A stretch of 64,000 nt of DNA from Algibacter sp. L1A34 (GTDB taxonomy: Bacteria > Bacteroidota > Bacteroidia > Flavobacteriales > Flavobacteriaceae). The stretch spans positions 2,530,001 through 2,594,000 of the forward strand of contig NZ_CP047029.1 of NCBI RefSeq assembly GCF_009796805.1. Direction: 5' to 3'. A program made the position numbers and the translations under genes. Each line of letters starts with the position of its first letter. The stretch's first letter is position 1. Positions 61,025 to 64,000 of this stretch are shown here, one piece after another. The notes below the pieces were generated by a model, which saw nothing but the letters and a program-made list of their open reading frames with translations, did no database searches and was not told where the DNA came from.

Positions 61025-63250
61025 ATGGAAGTAAAACAATTTAGAAACGGAGTTTGGACAGAAAAAGTCAACGTTAGAGATTTTGTTATTAATAATGTTA
61101 CACCGTATCATGGAACAGATGAGTTTTTAGTTGGGCCAAGTGCAAAAACTCAAAAATTATGGGAAGTTTGTAAACAAGCAACTAAAGAAGAAAGACGAAA
61201 TAATGGTGTGCGTTCAGTCGATACTGAAATCATTTCAACCGTTAGTGCTTTTGATGCTGGTTATATTGATAAAGAAAATGAAGTAATTGTTGGATTACAA
61301 ACCGATGAGCTTCTAAAAAGAACAATGAAACCTTTTGGAGGTTTTAAAGTAGTTCAAAAAGCATTATCAGAACAAGGTGTAAAACCAAATGAAGCTATTA
61401 CCGAATTATTTTCAAAATATGTTAAATCGCATAATGATGGTGTTTTTGATGCTTATACATCTGAAATTAAAAAATTCCGTTCTTTAGGATTCTTAACAGG
61501 CTTGCCAGATAATTATGCTAGAGGTAGAATAATAGGAGATTATCGTCGTGTTGCTCTATATGGTATTAATTCTTTAATTGAAACAAAGAAAGAAGATTTA
61601 GAAAATATAACTGGCCCAATGACGGAGGCTGTTATTCGTTTACGTGAAGAAGTATCGGAACAAATTAAATCATTGAAAGAAATGATTGAATTGGGTGCTA
61701 AATATAATTTAGATTTAGGTCGTCCGGCAGAAAATTCTCAAGAAGCTGTTCAATGGACATATATGGGCTATTTAGCAGCTGTAAAAGAACAAGATGGTGC
61801 AGCTATGTCTTTAGGTAATGTATCTACATTCTTAGATATTTATATTGAAAACGATTTACAAGAAGGACTTATTACAGAAGAAGAAGCTCAAGAATATATA
61901 GACCAATTTGTAATGAAATTACGAATGGTACGCCATTTAAGAATGAGCGCTTATGATGAAATATTTGCTGGAGATCCTACCTGGGTAACTGAAGCTATAG
62001 GTGGTATGTTTGATGATGGAAGAACTAAAGTAACTAAAACATCGTTCCGTTTTTTAAACACACTATATAATTTAGGAGCATCACCAGAACCAAATATTAC
62101 AATTCTTTGGTCTGAAGCTTTACCACAAAACTTCAAAGATTACTGTGCAAAAGTTTCTATTGATACCTCATCAATTCAGTTTGAAAATGATGAGTTAATG
62201 AGAGTTAATCGTGGATCTGATGATTATGGAATAGCATGTTGCGTGTCTTATCAAGAATTGGGTAAATCAATTCAATTTTTTGGAGCAAGAACTAATTTAG
62301 CAAAAACTTTATTATTAGCTATTAATGGTGGCCGTTGTGAAAACACAGGTACCCAAATGGTTGCTGGAATTGAAGCTTGTGAATGTGAATATTTAGACTT
62401 TGATAAAGTGATGGCTAATTATAAAATAGCCATGAAAGAAGTTGCTCGTGTATATAATGATTCTATGAATATTATTCATTACATGCATGATAAATACTAT
62501 TATGAAAAAGCACAAATGGCTTTAATTGATACAAACCCAGGCATTAATATTGCTTATGGTATTGCTGGCTTATCTATTGTTGCAGATTCTCTTTCAGCAA
62601 TTAAATATGCAAAAGTAAGACCTATTAGAAATGAAGATGGTTTAACTGTAGATTTTAAAATTGAAGGCGAATTTCCTAAATACGGAAATGATGATGATCG
62701 AGTAGATGTTTTAGCTGCAAATGCAGTAGCTGATTTTAATAATGAATTGAAGAAATTAGCAGTTTACAAAAATGCAGAACCTACAATGTCTGTATTAACG
62801 ATTACGTCTAATGTTTCTTATGGTAAGAAAACAGGTGCAACTCCAGATGGTAGAGCAAACGGAGTCGCTTTTGCACCAGGTGCAAACCCAATGCACGGTA
62901 GAGATTCAAATGGAGCAATTGCCTCTTTAAATTCTGTAGCAAAAATTGATTATAAAGATTCTCAAGATGGTATTTCTAATACATTTTCAATTGTACCTAA
63001 ATCTTTAGGAGCTACTAAAGAAGAACAAATAGAAAATTTAGGAACCATTTTAGATGGTTATTTCTCTAAAAATGCACAACATTTAAATGTGAATGTATTA
63101 GATAAAGAAACTTTGCTTGATGCCATGGAACATCCAGAAGAATATCCACAATTAACAATTCGTGTATCTGGTTACGCTGTTAATTTTGTTAGATTGACTA
63201 GAGAACAGCAATTAGAGGTAATTGCACGTTCTTTCCACGAATCTATGTAA
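61025..63250 (+). CDS. pflB: Pyruvate formate-lyase (formate C-acetyltransferase)
   Basis: Glycyl-radical enzyme splitting pyruvate with CoA into acetyl-CoA and formate under anoxia. 741 aa, close to E. coli PflB (760). The adjacent catalytic cysteines are C405-C406 ([10 protein letters not shown]); the glycyl radical is on G716 in RVSGYAVNF. The N-terminus [23 protein letters not shown] is typical. The activase gene follows on the same strand. Presence implies fermentation or microaerobic growth in an otherwise aerobic type of organism. Confidence 0.97.
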   Translation: MEVKQFRNGVWTEKVNVRDFVINNVTPYHGTDEFLVGPSAKTQKLWEVCKQATKEERRNNGVRSVDTEIISTVSAFDAGYIDKENEVIVGLQTDELLKRTMKPFGGFKVVQKALSEQGVKPNEAITELFSKYVKSHNDGVFDAYTSEIKKFRSLGFLTGLPDNYARGRIIGDYRRVALYGINSLIETKKEDLENITGPMTEAVIRLREEVSEQIKSLKEMIELGAKYNLDLGRPAENSQEAVQWTYMGYLAAVKEQDGAAMSLGNVSTFLDIYIENDLQEGLITEEEAQEYIDQFVMKLRMVRHLRMSAYDEIFAGDPTWVTEAIGGMFDDGRTKVTKTSFRFLNTLYNLGASPEPNITILWSEALPQNFKDYCAKVSIDTSSIQFENDELMRVNRGSDDYGIACCVSYQELGKSIQFFGARTNLAKTLLLAINGGRCENTGTQMVAGIEACECEYLDFDKVMANYKIAMKEVARVYNDSMNIIHYMHDKYYYEKAQMALIDTNPGINIAYGIAGLSIVADSLSAIKYAKVRPIRNEDGLTVDFKIEGEFPKYGNDDDRVDVLAANAVADFNNELKKLAVYKNAEPTMSVLTITSNVSYGKKTGATPDGRANGVAFAPGANPMHGRDSNGAIASLNSVAKIDYKDSQDGISNTFSIVPKSLGATKEEQIENLGTILDGYFSKNAQHLNVNVLDKETLLDAMEHPEEYPQLTIRVSGYAVNFVRLTREQQLEVIARSFHESM

Positions 63251-63319
63251 TTTTTATTAATATTTTAGAGGCTTAATTTAAAACATAACCTTATCAAAAC
63301 TGCTGAAAACATATTAAGA

Positions 63320-64000
63320 GTGCATTCTATCGAGTCTTTTGGTACTCATGATGGTCCCGGAATTCGGATGATAGTATTCTTACAAGGATGTAAATTAAAA
63401 TGTTTGTATTGCCATAATCCAGACTCTATTGAAACTTCTGGAGGAACAGAATATCATATTGAAGATTTGATGCAAATGGCACTTAAAATGAAACCTTATT
63501 TTGGTAAAAAAGGTGGTGTTACCGTATCTGGGGGAGAACCCTTGTTGCAAGCTAAAGAATTAATTCCATTTTTTAAAAGGTTAAAAGAAGAAGGCATCCA
63601 TACCAATATTGATACAAATGGTAGAATATTAAATCATTTTTCTGAAGAATTATTGGATGAACACGCAGATTTGATTATGCTTGATATTAAGAGTATGACA
63701 GAGGAAGGTTACCAGTATATAACAGGGAAACCAAATAAAGAAATCTCATTCAAGTTTGCGAAACATAGAGAGGCTTCTGGAAAAAAAATGTGGTTACGTT
63801 ATGTTTTAATTCCTGGTATTACTGATAAACCGGAACTTTTACATGCTTTGGGTAAGCATTTTAATGATTATAAAACTATTGAAAAAATTGAAATTCAACC
63901 ATATCATAAACTAGGTATTCATAAATGGGAAGCTTTAGGTTGGGATTATCAACTTAAGGATGCACGTGAAAATACCAAGGAAGAAATTTTATCCGCTTCA
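63320..64000 (+). CDS. pflA: Pyruvate formate-lyase activating enzyme (partial, cut by window end)
   Basis: Radical-SAM enzyme that installs the glycyl radical on PflB. 227 codons are visible, open at the window end. The cluster motif CxxxCxxC is in GCKLKCLYCHNPD; GGVTVSGGEPLLQA and DTNGRI follow, and DGPGIRMIVF precedes it. No ATG lies ahead of the conserved start: GTG at 63320 gives VHSIESFGTHDGPGIR, while homology seems to continue upstream in frame (ENILR) to a stop at 63266-63268, where no standard start codon exists. About 20 further residues are expected beyond 64000. Confidence 0.93.
   Translation, partial: MHSIESFGTHDGPGIRMIVFLQGCKLKCLYCHNPDSIETSGGTEYHIEDLMQMALKMKPYFGKKGGVTVSGGEPLLQAKELIPFFKRLKEEGIHTNIDTNGRILNHFSEELLDEHADLIMLDIKSMTEEGYQYITGKPNKEISFKFAKHREASGKKMWLRYVLIPGITDKPELLHALGKHFNDYKTIEKIEIQPYHKLGIHKWEALGWDYQLKDARENTKEEILSAS

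Noticed and set aside
1-64000. CRISPR arrays, tRNA or rRNA genes, prophage or transposase genes
   Set aside because: Looked for and not found: no regularly spaced identical repeats, no tRNA-like T-arm sequences in the gaps, and no transposase, integrase or phage structural ORFs.

Overview
The window reads as an ordinary chromosomal stretch of a low-G+C, aerobic or facultative member of the Bacteroidota, most likely family Flavobacteriaceae. The evidence is the promoter box TAnnTTTG upstream of many genes, the absence of Shine-Dalgarno sequences, a TonB-dependent receptor with a carboxypeptidase-regulatory-like domain, lipoproteins, a PUR/DUF3276 protein, a long NusB, a non-phosphorylating GAPDH, and an N-acylornithine transcarbamylase in the arginine operon. 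No rRNA, tRNA, CRISPR array, transposase or integrase is visible.

Layout. 0-1.5 kb: metK (minus) under a SAM-II-like riboswitch with long loops. 1.6-8.9 kb: ilvD-ilvB-ilvN-ilvC-ilvA for branched-chain amino acids, preceded by an 18-codon isoleucine-rich leader peptide and a T-tract, i.e. a candidate attenuator. 9.1-10.7 kb: GapN. 10.9-23.6 kb: a sugar-oxidation locus made of a lipoprotein azurin, a propeller/HEAT/cytochrome c lipoprotein, a TonB receptor, an AraC regulator, an MFS permease, a Gfo/Idh/MocA oxidoreductase, a TIM-barrel isomerase, a DUF1080 (3-keto-glycoside hydrolase type) lipoprotein and a ThuA protein. Together they look like an oxidative (3-keto-sugar) route for glycoside breakdown.

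24.0-36.3 kb: one long arginine plus proline operon (GNAT, argG, argC, proC, argD, proA, proB, argF', argB, argE, argH and an esterase). It is bracketed and interrupted by structured intergenic repeats. 36.6-38.9 kb: leuA-leuB (minus). 39.1-42.5 kb: an accessory patch with a helical-repeat protein, a lipoprotein, an Imm26-like gene and a tiny ORF, three of them followed by related ~48-nt repeats as in a cassette array.

42.6-52.3 kb: housekeeping and conserved hypotheticals (cyclophilin-FKBP fusion, YfiT-like protein, GNAT, thioredoxin-like protein, CsaA-like protein, PUR protein, ABC exporter, NusB, DUF1573 lipoprotein, YajC, M28 peptidase). 52.4-60.2 kb: fatty-acid beta-oxidation (MarR-fadN-fadA-fadE and an acyl-CoA ligase, minus) with a perfect 26-bp palindrome at the MarR promoter. 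60.2-61.0 kb: a long regulatory region. 61.0-64.0 kb: pflB and pflA (the latter cut by the window end), with an FNR-like palindrome placed for activation.

The parts least explained by known families are the intergenic RNA/repeat family around the arg operon, the cassette-like 40.7-42.2 kb patch, the sugar-oxidation locus with its own electron carriers, and the TTTCAnTGAAA motif near its regulator.
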